A stretch of 64,000 bases of DNA from Acidimicrobiales bacterium (GTDB lineage Bacteria > Actinomycetota > Acidimicrobiia > Acidimicrobiales > SZUA-35), in NCBI GenBank assembly GCA_013003535.1, contig JABDIY010000137.1, positions 23,178 through 87,177 of the forward strand, read 5' to 3'. Of this stretch, positions 49,086 to 57,643 are shown piece by piece. Made by a program: the position numbers and the translations under genes. Positions within the stretch are counted from its first letter, which is position 1. Every line of letters starts with the position of its first letter. The notes under the pieces were generated by a model that ran no database searches, was not told the DNA's origin, and worked only from the letters and a program-made list of their open reading frames with translations.

Positions 49086-51047
49086 GTGATCAGCACCGCA
49101 AACGCAACCGACCTCGAATCATTGGCTATCAACGTTGTGAGGGGGATTTCGATGGACGCCCCGGCTGCCGCGAACTCCGGGCACCAGGGCACCGCCATGG
49201 CGCTCGCTCCCCTGGCCCATGTTCTGTGGACTCGCATCATGAAGTACGACCCGGCCCGACCCGACTGGCCAGACCGGGACCGTTTCGTTCTCTCCAACGG
49301 GCACGCCTCAATTCTGCAGTATGCGATGTTGCATCTGACCGGGTACGACCTGTCGATCGACGACCTCAAAGCGTTCCGCCAGTGGGGTTCACGAACCCCC
49401 GGCCATCCCGAGGCCGGCCACACCACTGGTGTGGAAGTCACCACTGGGCCCCTCGGCCAAGGGTTTGCCAATGCAGTAGGAATGGCGATCGCCGAGCGCT
49501 ATCTGCGAGGCACCTTCGGGGCCGATGTCATGGACCATCACACCTACGTGATCATGGGCGATGGCTGTATGTCTGAAGGAGTTAGCCACGAGGCGGCCAG
49601 CTTGGCCGGGCACCAGAAGCTCGGCCATTTGATTGCCATGTATGACAACAACCACATCACGATCGACGGTAACACGGACCTCGCCCTGTCAGACGATTCC
49701 GCCAAACGGTTCGAAGCCTATGGATGGCATGTGCTGGATATAGGTGAGAACGCCAAGGATCTCGACGTCCTCGAGAGCGCCCTCAACGACGCCAAAGCCG
49801 AGACTGAGCGTCCGTCACTGGTGATCATCCGGAGTCACATCGGCTATCCCTCTCCTACGCTCACCGACCATCACAGTGCCCACGGCCTGGCCTTCGGCGC
49901 AGACGAGATAACGGCTGCCAAAGATGTCATGGGTCTTCCGAACGAGCCCTTCTACATCCCGGCCGAGGTGAAGGACTTCTATGGTGCTGCTGGAGCTGCC
50001 GGCGCAGAGGAGTCCACCAAGTGGGATGAACGATTGGCTACTGCCTCGATCGATCGAGACCACTGGGAAGCGTGTTGGGGCAGAACCGGCGTCGCCGGTT
50101 GGGACAGCAACCTGCCCACCTTCGAAGCTGGCAAGTCCGTTGCCACTCGCAAGTCATCGCAGGCGGTAATCGACGCTATCGCGGCCGGAATCCCAGGTCT
50201 GATCGGCGGGTCCGCCGACCTCACCGGGAACACCGGAACCAAGCTCGATGGATTGGGGGTCCAGAGCGCCGATGAACCGGACGGGCGCCAAATCTACTTC
50301 GGAGTTCGCGAACATGCGATGGGGTCTGCGCTTGTTGGGATGGCCCATCACGGTGGTGTCATACCATTTGCCGGAACGTTCGAGGTTTTTGCCGACTACA
50401 TGCGGCCGTCCCTCCGACTGGCCGCCCTCAGCAACGCCAAGGCCATTTTCGTGTTCTCCCATGATTCAGTCGGTGTTGGCGAAGACGGGCCCACCCATCA
50501 ACCGGTCGAGCAGACCATGAGCTTGCGGTTGATCCCGAACCTCACGGTGATCCGGCCCGGCGATGCCACCGAGTCGGTTGGAGCATGGCAAGCGGCCATC
50601 GCCTCCGAAGGACCCACCGCGTTGGTGTTCTCTCGTCAGAATGTTCCCGTACAAGCCGGAACCAATGCTGGAAGTGTTGCGAAGGGTGCCTATGCGATCA
50701 ACGAGGTCGCCACACCGGACGCCATCGTTATCGGCACTGGGAGCGAGCTGGGAGTAGCCACCGATGCTGCCGAATTACTCGCCGCCGACGGAACTTCGGT
50801 TCGAGTGGTTTCCATGCCCTCATGGGAGCTCTTCACGGAGCAGGGCAACTCCTACATGCAGTCGATCCTGCCGCCGGGTATCCCCACCGTGTCGGTGGAG
50901 GCCGGCGTCACGATGGGCTGGCAGCGTTGGGCCAACGAGGCGATCGGAATTGACCGGTTCGGGGCTTCCGCTCCGGGCAACGTGGTCATGGAAAAACTCG
51001 GCATTACCCCAGACGCCGTCGCTGAGGCGGTACGAGGTCTGCTCTGA
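49086..51047 (+). CDS. tkt: transketolase
   Basis: Thiamine-diphosphate enzyme of 653 residues in the pentose phosphate pathway that moves two-carbon units between sugar phosphates. Seen are SGHQGTAMALAPLAHVLW, SNGHASILQY, the ThDP/metal motif GDGCMSEGVSHEAASLAGH...YDNNHITIDG, and the pyrimidine-domain HDSVGVGEDGPTHQPVEQ. The GTG at 49086 is preferred because of the adjacent -10 box; the extension to ATG 49041 has no conserved residues. Transaldolase follows. Confidence 0.95.
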   Translation: MISTANATDLESLAINVVRGISMDAPAAANSGHQGTAMALAPLAHVLWTRIMKYDPARPDWPDRDRFVLSNGHASILQYAMLHLTGYDLSIDDLKAFRQWGSRTPGHPEAGHTTGVEVTTGPLGQGFANAVGMAIAERYLRGTFGADVMDHHTYVIMGDGCMSEGVSHEAASLAGHQKLGHLIAMYDNNHITIDGNTDLALSDDSAKRFEAYGWHVLDIGENAKDLDVLESALNDAKAETERPSLVIIRSHIGYPSPTLTDHHSAHGLAFGADEITAAKDVMGLPNEPFYIPAEVKDFYGAAGAAGAEESTKWDERLATASIDRDHWEACWGRTGVAGWDSNLPTFEAGKSVATRKSSQAVIDAIAAGIPGLIGGSADLTGNTGTKLDGLGVQSADEPDGRQIYFGVREHAMGSALVGMAHHGGVIPFAGTFEVFADYMRPSLRLAALSNAKAIFVFSHDSVGVGEDGPTHQPVEQTMSLRLIPNLTVIRPGDATESVGAWQAAIASEGPTALVFSRQNVPVQAGTNAGSVAKGAYAINEVATPDAIVIGTGSELGVATDAAELLAADGTSVRVVSMPSWELFTEQGNSYMQSILPPGIPTVSVEAGVTMGWQRWANEAIGIDRFGASAPGNVVMEKLGITPDAVAEAVRGLL

Positions 51048-51123
51048 TTCTTGCCCGAGCTGCGTTCGTCGTGAAGGCCCAAATCTGGGACATCGCGCCC
51101 TCATGACACCCAGACTGGTTGGG

Positions 51124-51129
51124 TAGGCT
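51124..51129 (+). promoter_or_regulatory. putative -10 box, leaderless transaldolase
   Basis: TAGGCT ends 7 bases before the ATG at 51137, ruling out the frame's upstream TTG at 51119. Confidence 0.55.
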
Positions 51130-51136
51130 CTCTCGA

Positions 51137-52243
51137 ATGGAACGCATCCAAAAACTTCACTCCGAACAAGGACAGAGCCCGTGGCTCGACAACCTCCGCC
51201 GGGGCTGGTTGACCAGCGGTGAAATGCAGAGATGGCTGGATAGAGGTGTGCGCGGACTGACCAGCAATCCGTCCATCTTCGCAAAGGCCATGACCGATAC
51301 CGACGAATACGACGCCGACCTCCGGCAACTGATCGCAGACGGAAAGTCTGTCGAGCACGCCTACTGGGACCTCGTTGTCGCTGACATCCGGGCCGCGTTG
51401 GCACTTCTCAATCCGATTTTCGAGAGCTCCGGGGGTGAAGATGGCTATGTATCGGTTGAGGTGTCACCCAATCTGGCTCACCAGACCGACGCCACGGTCA
51501 TTGCCGCTAAGGATTTGGATGGCCGTCTGGAAGCCCCAAACCTCTTCATCAAGGTTCCCGCAACGATCGAAGGCATCCCAGCAATTCGGACCCTCATCGG
51601 AGAAGGCATCAGCGTCAACGTGACGCTGATTTTCGGGCTCAAGAGGTATGCCGCGGTCATGGAGGCTTATATTTCCGGGCTCGAGACCTACGCCGCAGCA
51701 CATCCCGAAGCCGATCTGGGATCTATCTCGTCGGTGGCGTCATTTTTTGTTTCCCGTGTCGATGTAGAGGTAGATCGGCGACTCAGCGAAATCGGCAGCG
51801 CCGAGGCGGCGGCGCTCAAGGGCCAAGCGGCGGTCGCCAACGCACAAATCGCCTACCAAGAATTCGAGAAGACCTTCAGCGGCCCCCGGTGGGAGGCGCT
51901 CGCCGCCCGCGGTGCCCGCTACCAGCGACCACTCTGGGCCAGCACGTCAACAAAGGATCCTTCCTATCCGGACACGCTTTATGTTGACAGCTTGATCGGC
52001 CCCAACACGGTGAATACTTTGCCAGACGGCACTCTCGACGCATTCGCTGACCACGGCACCGTGGCCAGGACCATTGACGCCGATGTTGCTGCCGCCTACG
52101 CCACCGTCGGAAATCTTGCTGCTCTGGGCATCGATCTCGAAGAGGTAGCAAACAAGCTGGAGACCGAAGGAGTCGCAAGTTTCGCCAAGTCATTTGATGG
52201 AGTTCTGGAAACCCTCGCCGAGCGCGCCAAAACGGTCGGCTAA
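51137..52243 (+). CDS. tal: transaldolase
   Basis: Schiff-base aldolase of 368 residues in the non-oxidative pentose phosphate pathway, of the longer actinobacterial type. GVRGLTSNPSIFAKAM, VSVEVSPNLA and the catalytic lysine in LFIKVPATIEG are present, followed by SVNVTLIF and SVASFFVSRVD. It works with the transketolase just upstream, though its own promoter suggests separate regulation is possible. Confidence 0.95.
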   Translation: MERIQKLHSEQGQSPWLDNLRRGWLTSGEMQRWLDRGVRGLTSNPSIFAKAMTDTDEYDADLRQLIADGKSVEHAYWDLVVADIRAALALLNPIFESSGGEDGYVSVEVSPNLAHQTDATVIAAKDLDGRLEAPNLFIKVPATIEGIPAIRTLIGEGISVNVTLIFGLKRYAAVMEAYISGLETYAAAHPEADLGSISSVASFFVSRVDVEVDRRLSEIGSAEAAALKGQAAVANAQIAYQEFEKTFSGPRWEALAARGARYQRPLWASTSTKDPSYPDTLYVDSLIGPNTVNTLPDGTLDAFADHGTVARTIDADVAAAYATVGNLAALGIDLEEVANKLETEGVASFAKSFDGVLETLAERAKTVG

Positions 52244-52356
52244 GCCAACGTCGTGGCCGGCGCCGGCCCACCGCCCCCACGAACGCAGCGCACGCCGTAC
52301 GAGCCGGTTCAACCAGCGCGAGAACCTTCGATCTTGGTGCTCGCTGAATCGTTTGC

Positions 52357-52362
52357 AACACT
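52357..52362 (+). promoter_or_regulatory. weak -10 box before the acyl-CoA dehydrogenase GTG
   Basis: AACACT ends 7 bases before the GTG at 52370, and a TTGGTG -35-like site lies 17 bases upstream of it. Confidence 0.35.
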
Positions 52363-52369
52363 GAGCAGT

Positions 52370-53587
52370 GTGAGCAACGCCGATCTGATCTCTGCCGATA
52401 GTGAAATGAAGAAGGTGGCCGACGCACTGGCAGACCTGCTCCGTGATCACAACCCTGCCGAAGAGGCCTTTCAGGAATTTCGAGGCCACCAGTACGACCA
52501 CGGTCTGGCATGGGTCCACTTCCCTGAGCGGTTCGGTGGCCTCGGAGTTCGGCCGCAGCTCCAGCGGGAGGTAGATACGGCGCTGCGGGACGCGGGCGCC
52601 AAAGCGGCCGACGAGACCCAGTTCTTCATGCACCTCGCCGGACCCACGATCGTGACCCACGGTTCCGACGCAGTGAAGAACCGATTCTTGAGACCAATGT
52701 TCACTGGCGCCGAGAAATGGTGTCAGCTCTTCAGCGAACCCGGGGCCGGGTCCGACTTCGCAGGCCTTGGCACCAGAGCCGTGCGTGACGGAGATGAATG
52801 GATTGTCAACGGTCAGAAGGTTTGGAACACGCTGGCCCACCTCGCTGATTACGGAATGTTGGTGACCCGATCAGATCCCGACGCCCCGAAGCACAAGGGG
52901 ATGACCTACTTTGCGCTGGAAATGAAGGCACCCGGCGTGGAGGTTCGCCCACTTCGCCAAATCACCGGCGAAGCGGAGTTCAACGAGGTGTATCTCACCG
53001 ACGTTCGCATCCCCGATGCCAACCGCGTCGGCGAGGTTGGGGAAGGCTGGCGGGCGAGTCTCACCACGTTGATGAACGAACGCACCGCGATTGGAGGCGG
53101 CGGTGCGCCGAAACGTGGTTCCGGGCCCGTGGCGTCCCTCATCGAAACGTGGAACGCCCTGCCCGACGGTGACCGGACCGCAGTTGGTCGAGATCGAGTT
53201 GTGCAGATGTGGATTCGTGCCGAAGTTCTTCGCCTCACCAACATGCGAGCATCTCAGAATCGCCGGGTGGGCAATCCCGGCCCTGAGGGCTCGGTGGGAA
53301 AGCTTGCTTCGGCCAGCCTCAATCAGGAAATCATGAACACCGCGGTCACTATTCAGGGGCCGGACGGCCAGATCGGTTTCGACTACACGTTCCGACGTCC
53401 GGACACTCTCAGCGTGAGCGGAGCCGAACTTGGAGTACGTCACGCCTTCTTGAGGGTTCGGGCCAACAGCATCGAGGGCGGCACCAGCGAGATCATGCGG
53501 AACATCCTGGGAGAACAGGTCTTGGGTCTCCCCGGCGAGCCTCGCCTGGACAAAACGATTCCCTGGAAAGACGTCCCCCGCTCGTAG
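52370..53587 (+). CDS. acyl-CoA dehydrogenase family protein
   Basis: FAD enzyme of 405 residues that introduces a trans-2 double bond in acyl-CoA. CQLFSEPGAGSDFAGLGTRA, DEWIVNGQKVWNTLAH and the C-terminal EGGTSEIMRNILGEQVLGLP mark the family; the Glu in SIEGGTSE is close to, but not clearly at, the usual base position, so substrate and chemistry are uncertain. The GTG at 52370 is chosen because the 39 residues encoded upstream are Pro-rich and unlike the family. Confidence 0.88.
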   Translation: MSNADLISADSEMKKVADALADLLRDHNPAEEAFQEFRGHQYDHGLAWVHFPERFGGLGVRPQLQREVDTALRDAGAKAADETQFFMHLAGPTIVTHGSDAVKNRFLRPMFTGAEKWCQLFSEPGAGSDFAGLGTRAVRDGDEWIVNGQKVWNTLAHLADYGMLVTRSDPDAPKHKGMTYFALEMKAPGVEVRPLRQITGEAEFNEVYLTDVRIPDANRVGEVGEGWRASLTTLMNERTAIGGGGAPKRGSGPVASLIETWNALPDGDRTAVGRDRVVQMWIRAEVLRLTNMRASQNRRVGNPGPEGSVGKLASASLNQEIMNTAVTIQGPDGQIGFDYTFRRPDTLSVSGAELGVRHAFLRVRANSIEGGTSEIMRNILGEQVLGLPGEPRLDKTIPWKDVPRS

Positions 53588-53678
53588 GTAGATATCCCGT
53601 TCAGCAGCAGCGCTGGCGTTTCTACCTATTTCTTTCACCGCTTTCACTCAATACCTTCGCAGGTGTGGAGAGAATGCG

Positions 53679-54293
53679 ATGATCCTGCTCGATGCTGCCG
53701 CGTCCCGATTCGACGAGCTCGTTCGGCCCTACGGCATGACCTGTGATGCCAATCAGCTCATGCGGGAGGTCATCCCCAAGATCCGCTCGGCCAACCGGGC
53801 GTTGAATCCGCTGCAACTACCTAGTGAACTTCGAGACTTTTGGACGTGGTGGCACCCGGAGGACTTCACGTCCCCGGCCTTCGACGGCTTCTTCAGCATG
53901 GACCATGCGCTCATGAAGCGAGATTCGATGGTGGCTCTGGGATATCCGGCCAACCTGATTCCCGTCGCCGCATTCGGTAAAGGCGTGCTGTGGATGGAAC
54001 TGATGTCGGACGCCCACTTTGGCTCGCGGGTGTACTACGGGGCCTTCTCCTCTTCCAATCTCGATCTCTGGACGATCGGAATCTCCGGTCTGCTAGACTT
54101 GGTGAACCATACGATCGAATTGGGCGGCGTCACCAGCTGGGGAGATGGCCAGCACCGGCTGGATCCTCGAATACTTCACACAGTTTTGGAACTCCACCAT
54201 CGCGACCTGCAGGCGCCTGAAGGCGAGTGGAGTATTCCCGTAGCGAATCCCAAGTCGTGGCCGGATCATTGGCAGAGCTACTCGCCGCACTAG
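53679..54293 (+). CDS. SMI1/KNR4 (SUKH)-like protein
   Basis: 204 residues. LPSELRDFWTWWHP, then LIPVAAFGKGVLWMELM and YYGAFSSSNLDLWTIGISGLLDLVNHTIELGG in parts follow the strand and helix order of SUKH-fold proteins, which include toxin-immunity proteins and housekeeping scaffolds. No toxin gene is visible nearby, so a role in conflict systems is not supported. GGAGAG precedes the ATG by 6 bases. Confidence 0.6.
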   Translation: MILLDAAASRFDELVRPYGMTCDANQLMREVIPKIRSANRALNPLQLPSELRDFWTWWHPEDFTSPAFDGFFSMDHALMKRDSMVALGYPANLIPVAAFGKGVLWMELMSDAHFGSRVYYGAFSSSNLDLWTIGISGLLDLVNHTIELGGVTSWGDGQHRLDPRILHTVLELHHRDLQAPEGEWSIPVANPKSWPDHWQSYSPH

Positions 54294-54347
54294 TTCCACT
54301 GTGGCCGAGCCTCCGTGGGTTGGTTTAGTTTTGCTACCTACTCCAGC

Positions 54348-54353
54348 TAAGGT
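54348..54353 (+). promoter_or_regulatory. putative -10 box, leaderless hxlR-fbiC
   Basis: TAAGGT ends 6 bases before the ATG at 54360; TTTAGT 18 bases upstream is a weak -35. It is the only visible promoter for fbiC. Confidence 0.5.
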
Positions 54354-54359
54354 ATTCCG

Positions 54360-54821
54360 ATGCAGCCCGGAACCACTGAGGAGCACTGTTCGATAGCGGC
54401 AACGCTGGGCGTGATCGGCGATCGGTGGTCGCTACTGATCCTCCGAGATGTGTTCCGTGGCAACCACCGATTCAGCGTGATCCAGTCTGACCTCGGAATC
54501 GCCAAGAATCTGCTTGCGGACCGTCTGACTCAACTCATCGATGACGAAATTCTGGAAAAGGTCCTCTATTGCGAACGTCCAGCGCGTTATGAGTACCGAC
54601 TCACGGCCAAAGGCGCCGATCTGTCAGCGCTACTGATTGCGCTGATGAAATGGGGCGACCGCTGGCACTCCGACGGTGAACCGCCCACAGTTCTGGTTCA
54701 TCGGGAGTGTGGTACCCCGTTGGAACTCCACGTTGCCTGCCCGCACTGCGATGCGCCAGTACGGCCCGGCCAAATTCGAAGTCTCAACCAAGCCACTACT
54801 GAAGAGATGACCACCCACTGA
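54360..54821 (+). CDS. HxlR-family regulator with Cys-rich C-terminal tail
   Basis: 153 residues. The winged helix (about 10-105) shows CSIAATLGVIGDRWSLLILRDVF, GNHRFSVIQSDLGIAKNLLADRL and YEYRLTAKGADL, the HxlR pattern with the early Cys. A tail adds HRECGTPLELHVACPHCDAPV, whose three cysteines and His could bind a metal as a rubredoxin- or zinc-ribbon-like knuckle; redox or metal sensing is a possibility. Its stop overlaps the fbiC ATG (TGATG), so it likely controls F420 synthesis or itself (inference). Confidence 0.9.
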   Translation: MQPGTTEEHCSIAATLGVIGDRWSLLILRDVFRGNHRFSVIQSDLGIAKNLLADRLTQLIDDEILEKVLYCERPARYEYRLTAKGADLSALLIALMKWGDRWHSDGEPPTVLVHRECGTPLELHVACPHCDAPVRPGQIRSLNQATTEEMTTH

Positions 54822-57184
54822 TGCCGTCGCTGACCCAACTGCTCACGTCCAATGTGATCCTTGCGCAGAGTTCAACAGAGGAACTCCTGAGCGCCGCCGC
54901 CCGGATACGCGATGGCAAACACGGTTCCAGGATCACCTACTCGCCCAAGGTCTTCATTCCACTTACGATGCTGTGTAGGGATCAGTGTGGCTACTGCACC
55001 TTCGCCCAACCGCCGGCCCGTCTCGATCACCCCTACTTGTCACCAACTGATGTTCTCAAGATCGCGCGGCGGGGCGCACGAGCCGGTTGTCACGAGGCAC
55101 TGTTCACGCTCGGCGAACGACCCGAACTTCGATACCCGGCAGCCCAGGAATGGTTGACGACCAATGGTTACGAGTCCACGATCCACTACCTGGCGGCCAT
55201 GGCCCAGTTGGTACTGATGGAAACGGGACTGCTCCCCCATGCCAACGCTGGTGCTCTCTATGCCAATGAGCTTGAGATGCTTCGGCCGGTGGCAGCCAGC
55301 CAGGGAATGATGATCGAATCCCTCCGCAGTGATCTCGTCGCGCATCGAAACGCCCCCGACAAGGATCCGGCCCGCCGACTCGCCACTCTGAATTTCGCCG
55401 GCGAAATGGCAATTCCGTTCACCACTGGGATTCTGGTGGGGATCGGTGAGCACGAGATCGACCGAATCCATGCCTTGGACGAAATAGCGAAGTCACACCG
55501 ACTGTACGGCCACGTGCAAGAGGTCATCGTCCAAAACTTCCTTCCCAAAGAAGGAACGAGCATGTGGAAACACGACGCCTGCCCACCTGATGATTATCTT
55601 CGGGCCATCGCTCTAGCCAGGATCATCCTTCCTCCGGAGATTCATCTGCAGGCCCCTCCCAATCTGAGCGACGACTTCGGACAGCTCCTCCGGGCCGGCA
55701 TCGACGATTGGGGCGGTGTCTCGCCGGTCACCGCAGACCACGTAAACCCCGAACGACCCTGGCCGGAGGTTGATCACATCCGGATGGTCACCGAACAAGC
55801 GGGATTCGTTTTGGCACCCCGTTTGACGATCTACCCCGAGTTCGCTCTCGACCCTCATACCTGGCTTCACGAGGATCTCCACTTTGCCGTAATGGATCGG
55901 GCCGAGTCGCAACTTCTGGCCCGCGACGACCCCGGTGCTGTCTTCCCCGAAAAGGCTGAGTTCATTGCTGCCAACACCGGTACCGACGGCGCCGAGGTTG
56001 TGCTCACGGGCGAACGAAGCACCCAGTGGTATAGCGGCAGCCCTAGCACCCCACCTCACCTTTTGAATCCCGATGCGGTACCGACCGCCAAAATGAAAGC
56101 AGTTCTGGACGGGATCGAAGCCGGTGAGGAACCGGGGTTCAACGAATTGCTCACGCTCGTGACCGCCCGCGGGTCCGATGTCGCGGCGGTAGCCGCAGCT
56201 GCCGACCGCATGAGATTCGAGCTTGTCGGCAACGACGTCACGTATGTCAAGAACCGCAACATCAATTACACAAACGTTTGCACGTTCAAATGTCGCTTTT
56301 GCGGATTCTCCAAGGGACCACTGAGCCTCAACCTCCGCGGTACGCCTTATCTCCTGACCCTCGAGGACATGCAACAGCGAGTTGTCGAAGCGGTGGAGTT
56401 GGGCGCCACCGAGGTCTGCCTCCAAGGCGGTATCCATCCAGATTTCGACGGCGAGTATTACATCGACGTCACCAAAGCCGTCCGAGCCGTGGCACCGGAC
56501 ATTCACATCCACGGCTTCACCGCTCTGGAGGTCACCGAGGGAGCGAAGCGACTCGGTGAACCTCTGGATAGCTATCTCACCAGGCTCATGGAAGCCGGAC
56601 AGAAGTCCCTTCCCGGAACAGCCGCCGAAATCCTCGACGACCGAGTTCGGGAAATCCTCTGCCCCGACAAGATCAACACCGAAGAATGGTTGGAGGCTCA
56701 TCGAACCGCTCACAAGGTTGGTTTGTTCAGCAACGTGACGATGATGTTCGGGTCAGTCGAGCAACCCGAGAGTTGGGTGAAGCATCTGTTGCTCACTCGA
56801 GATCTGCAGATCGAGACGGGTGGGTTCACCGAGTTCGTCGGTCTGCCGTTCGTTCATATGGCGGCACCGTTATACCTCCGCAAGATGTCACGACGGGGTC
56901 CAACCTTCCGAGAGACACTGCTCATCCATGCAGTCGCTCGCCTGGCCTACGGCCCGCTTATTCCGAACATTCAGTCGGGCTGGGTGAAGATCGGCCTCGA
57001 CGGTGTTCGGCAAATGCTCCAGGCCGGATGCAATGATCTCGGGGGAACATTGATGTCAGAAAACATCAGCCGAGCCGCCGGAGCGAGCCATGGACAGGGA
57101 CTCACGGCAGAAGACTTCGAGGCTCTTGTGGCTCCGCTGGGTCGCTCCCTCGTGCAGCGGACCACCGGCTACCACCGGGTATAG
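54821..57184 (+). CDS. fbiC: FO synthase, fused CofG/CofH
   Basis: Bifunctional radical-SAM enzyme of 787 residues that makes the deazaflavin FO, the chromophore of coenzyme F420, from tyrosine and a ribityl-aminouracil intermediate. The CofG half has a [4Fe-4S] motif at C52, C56 and C59 (CRDQCGYC) and the CofH half one at C487, C491 and C494 (CTFKCRFC). Order and length match actinobacterial FbiC. The ATG overlaps the hxlR stop by one base. F420 is typical of actinomycetes and Acidimicrobiia and of methanogens. Confidence 0.97.
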   Translation: MPSLTQLLTSNVILAQSSTEELLSAAARIRDGKHGSRITYSPKVFIPLTMLCRDQCGYCTFAQPPARLDHPYLSPTDVLKIARRGARAGCHEALFTLGERPELRYPAAQEWLTTNGYESTIHYLAAMAQLVLMETGLLPHANAGALYANELEMLRPVAASQGMMIESLRSDLVAHRNAPDKDPARRLATLNFAGEMAIPFTTGILVGIGEHEIDRIHALDEIAKSHRLYGHVQEVIVQNFLPKEGTSMWKHDACPPDDYLRAIALARIILPPEIHLQAPPNLSDDFGQLLRAGIDDWGGVSPVTADHVNPERPWPEVDHIRMVTEQAGFVLAPRLTIYPEFALDPHTWLHEDLHFAVMDRAESQLLARDDPGAVFPEKAEFIAANTGTDGAEVVLTGERSTQWYSGSPSTPPHLLNPDAVPTAKMKAVLDGIEAGEEPGFNELLTLVTARGSDVAAVAAAADRMRFELVGNDVTYVKNRNINYTNVCTFKCRFCGFSKGPLSLNLRGTPYLLTLEDMQQRVVEAVELGATEVCLQGGIHPDFDGEYYIDVTKAVRAVAPDIHIHGFTALEVTEGAKRLGEPLDSYLTRLMEAGQKSLPGTAAEILDDRVREILCPDKINTEEWLEAHRTAHKVGLFSNVTMMFGSVEQPESWVKHLLLTRDLQIETGGFTEFVGLPFVHMAAPLYLRKMSRRGPTFRETLLIHAVARLAYGPLIPNIQSGWVKIGLDGVRQMLQAGCNDLGGTLMSENISRAAGASHGQGLTAEDFEALVAPLGRSLVQRTTGYHRV

Positions 57185-57243
57185 CTGGACCCACGCGCCT
57201 GGGCTGGCAATTCATGCTCAGCAAGCTCCTCATTGGGAAGATA

Positions 57244-57540
57244 TCAAAGGCGATCGATTCCGCCTGACGGAGGGGCGTGGGGCTGGGGCGCGGGTGGCAT
57301 TTGCGTGCTCGTGCGGCGCACCAACCATGCCTGCAGGACTGCCACGCCAAGAGCGATCAGGCCGAAGAGCAAGAGGATGCCTGCACCGATGTTCGGATCG
57401 TTCGGGACCTCACTGGCTGGGGTGAAGATCGAAAGCCCGACGCCCGCAAAGATCGAGACCAGTCCTGCGATACCCAACCAATACTTGCTGAAGATGTGTT
57501 TCATAACTGCAGCATGCTGGTCTATCTGAGCTCCCACCAT
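57244..57540 (-). CDS. small two-helix membrane protein
   Basis: 98 residues with two predicted membrane spans (WLGIAGLVSIFAGVGLSIF and ILLLFGLIALGVAVLQAWL) and a Pro-rich cytosolic tail (MPPAPQPHAPPSGG). No family recognised. A strong GGGGGAGG site 6 bases before the ATG supports the gene and the chosen start. Confidence 0.75.
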   Translation of the reverse strand: MVGAQIDQHAAVMKHIFSKYWLGIAGLVSIFAGVGLSIFTPASEVPNDPNIGAGILLLFGLIALGVAVLQAWLVRRTSTQMPPAPQPHAPPSGGIDRL

Positions 57541-57591
57541 GGTTGACCTCCCCCAAAGATTACTAGGGGAAAAGATGAGGGCGAGGCTGCG

Positions 57592-57641
57592 GAGGGACGA
57601 AGCAGCACAGAGGACCCGCCGTTCTGGTTGAGCGGAACCAA
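57592..57641 (+). repeat. 50-base dispersed intergenic element, copy A
   Basis: Begins GAGGGACGAAGCAG (57592-57605) and ends TTCTGGTTGAGCGGAACCAA (57622-57641). The same two blocks, with the same 16-base spacing, recur at 63857-63901. GGTT/AACC can form a short hairpin at its end, next to the stop of the lipoprotein gene. Confidence 0.8.
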
Positions 57642-57643
57642 TA

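Noticed and set aside
53679..54293. Immunity protein of a toxin system
   Set aside because: The SUKH-like fold alone is not enough; neighbours are metabolic genes and no polymorphic toxin was seen.
55613..56713. 366-residue open frame antisense to fbiC
   Set aside because: It mirrors conserved radical-SAM coding sequence, has no ribosome binding site and no domain pattern; a GC-rich shadow frame.
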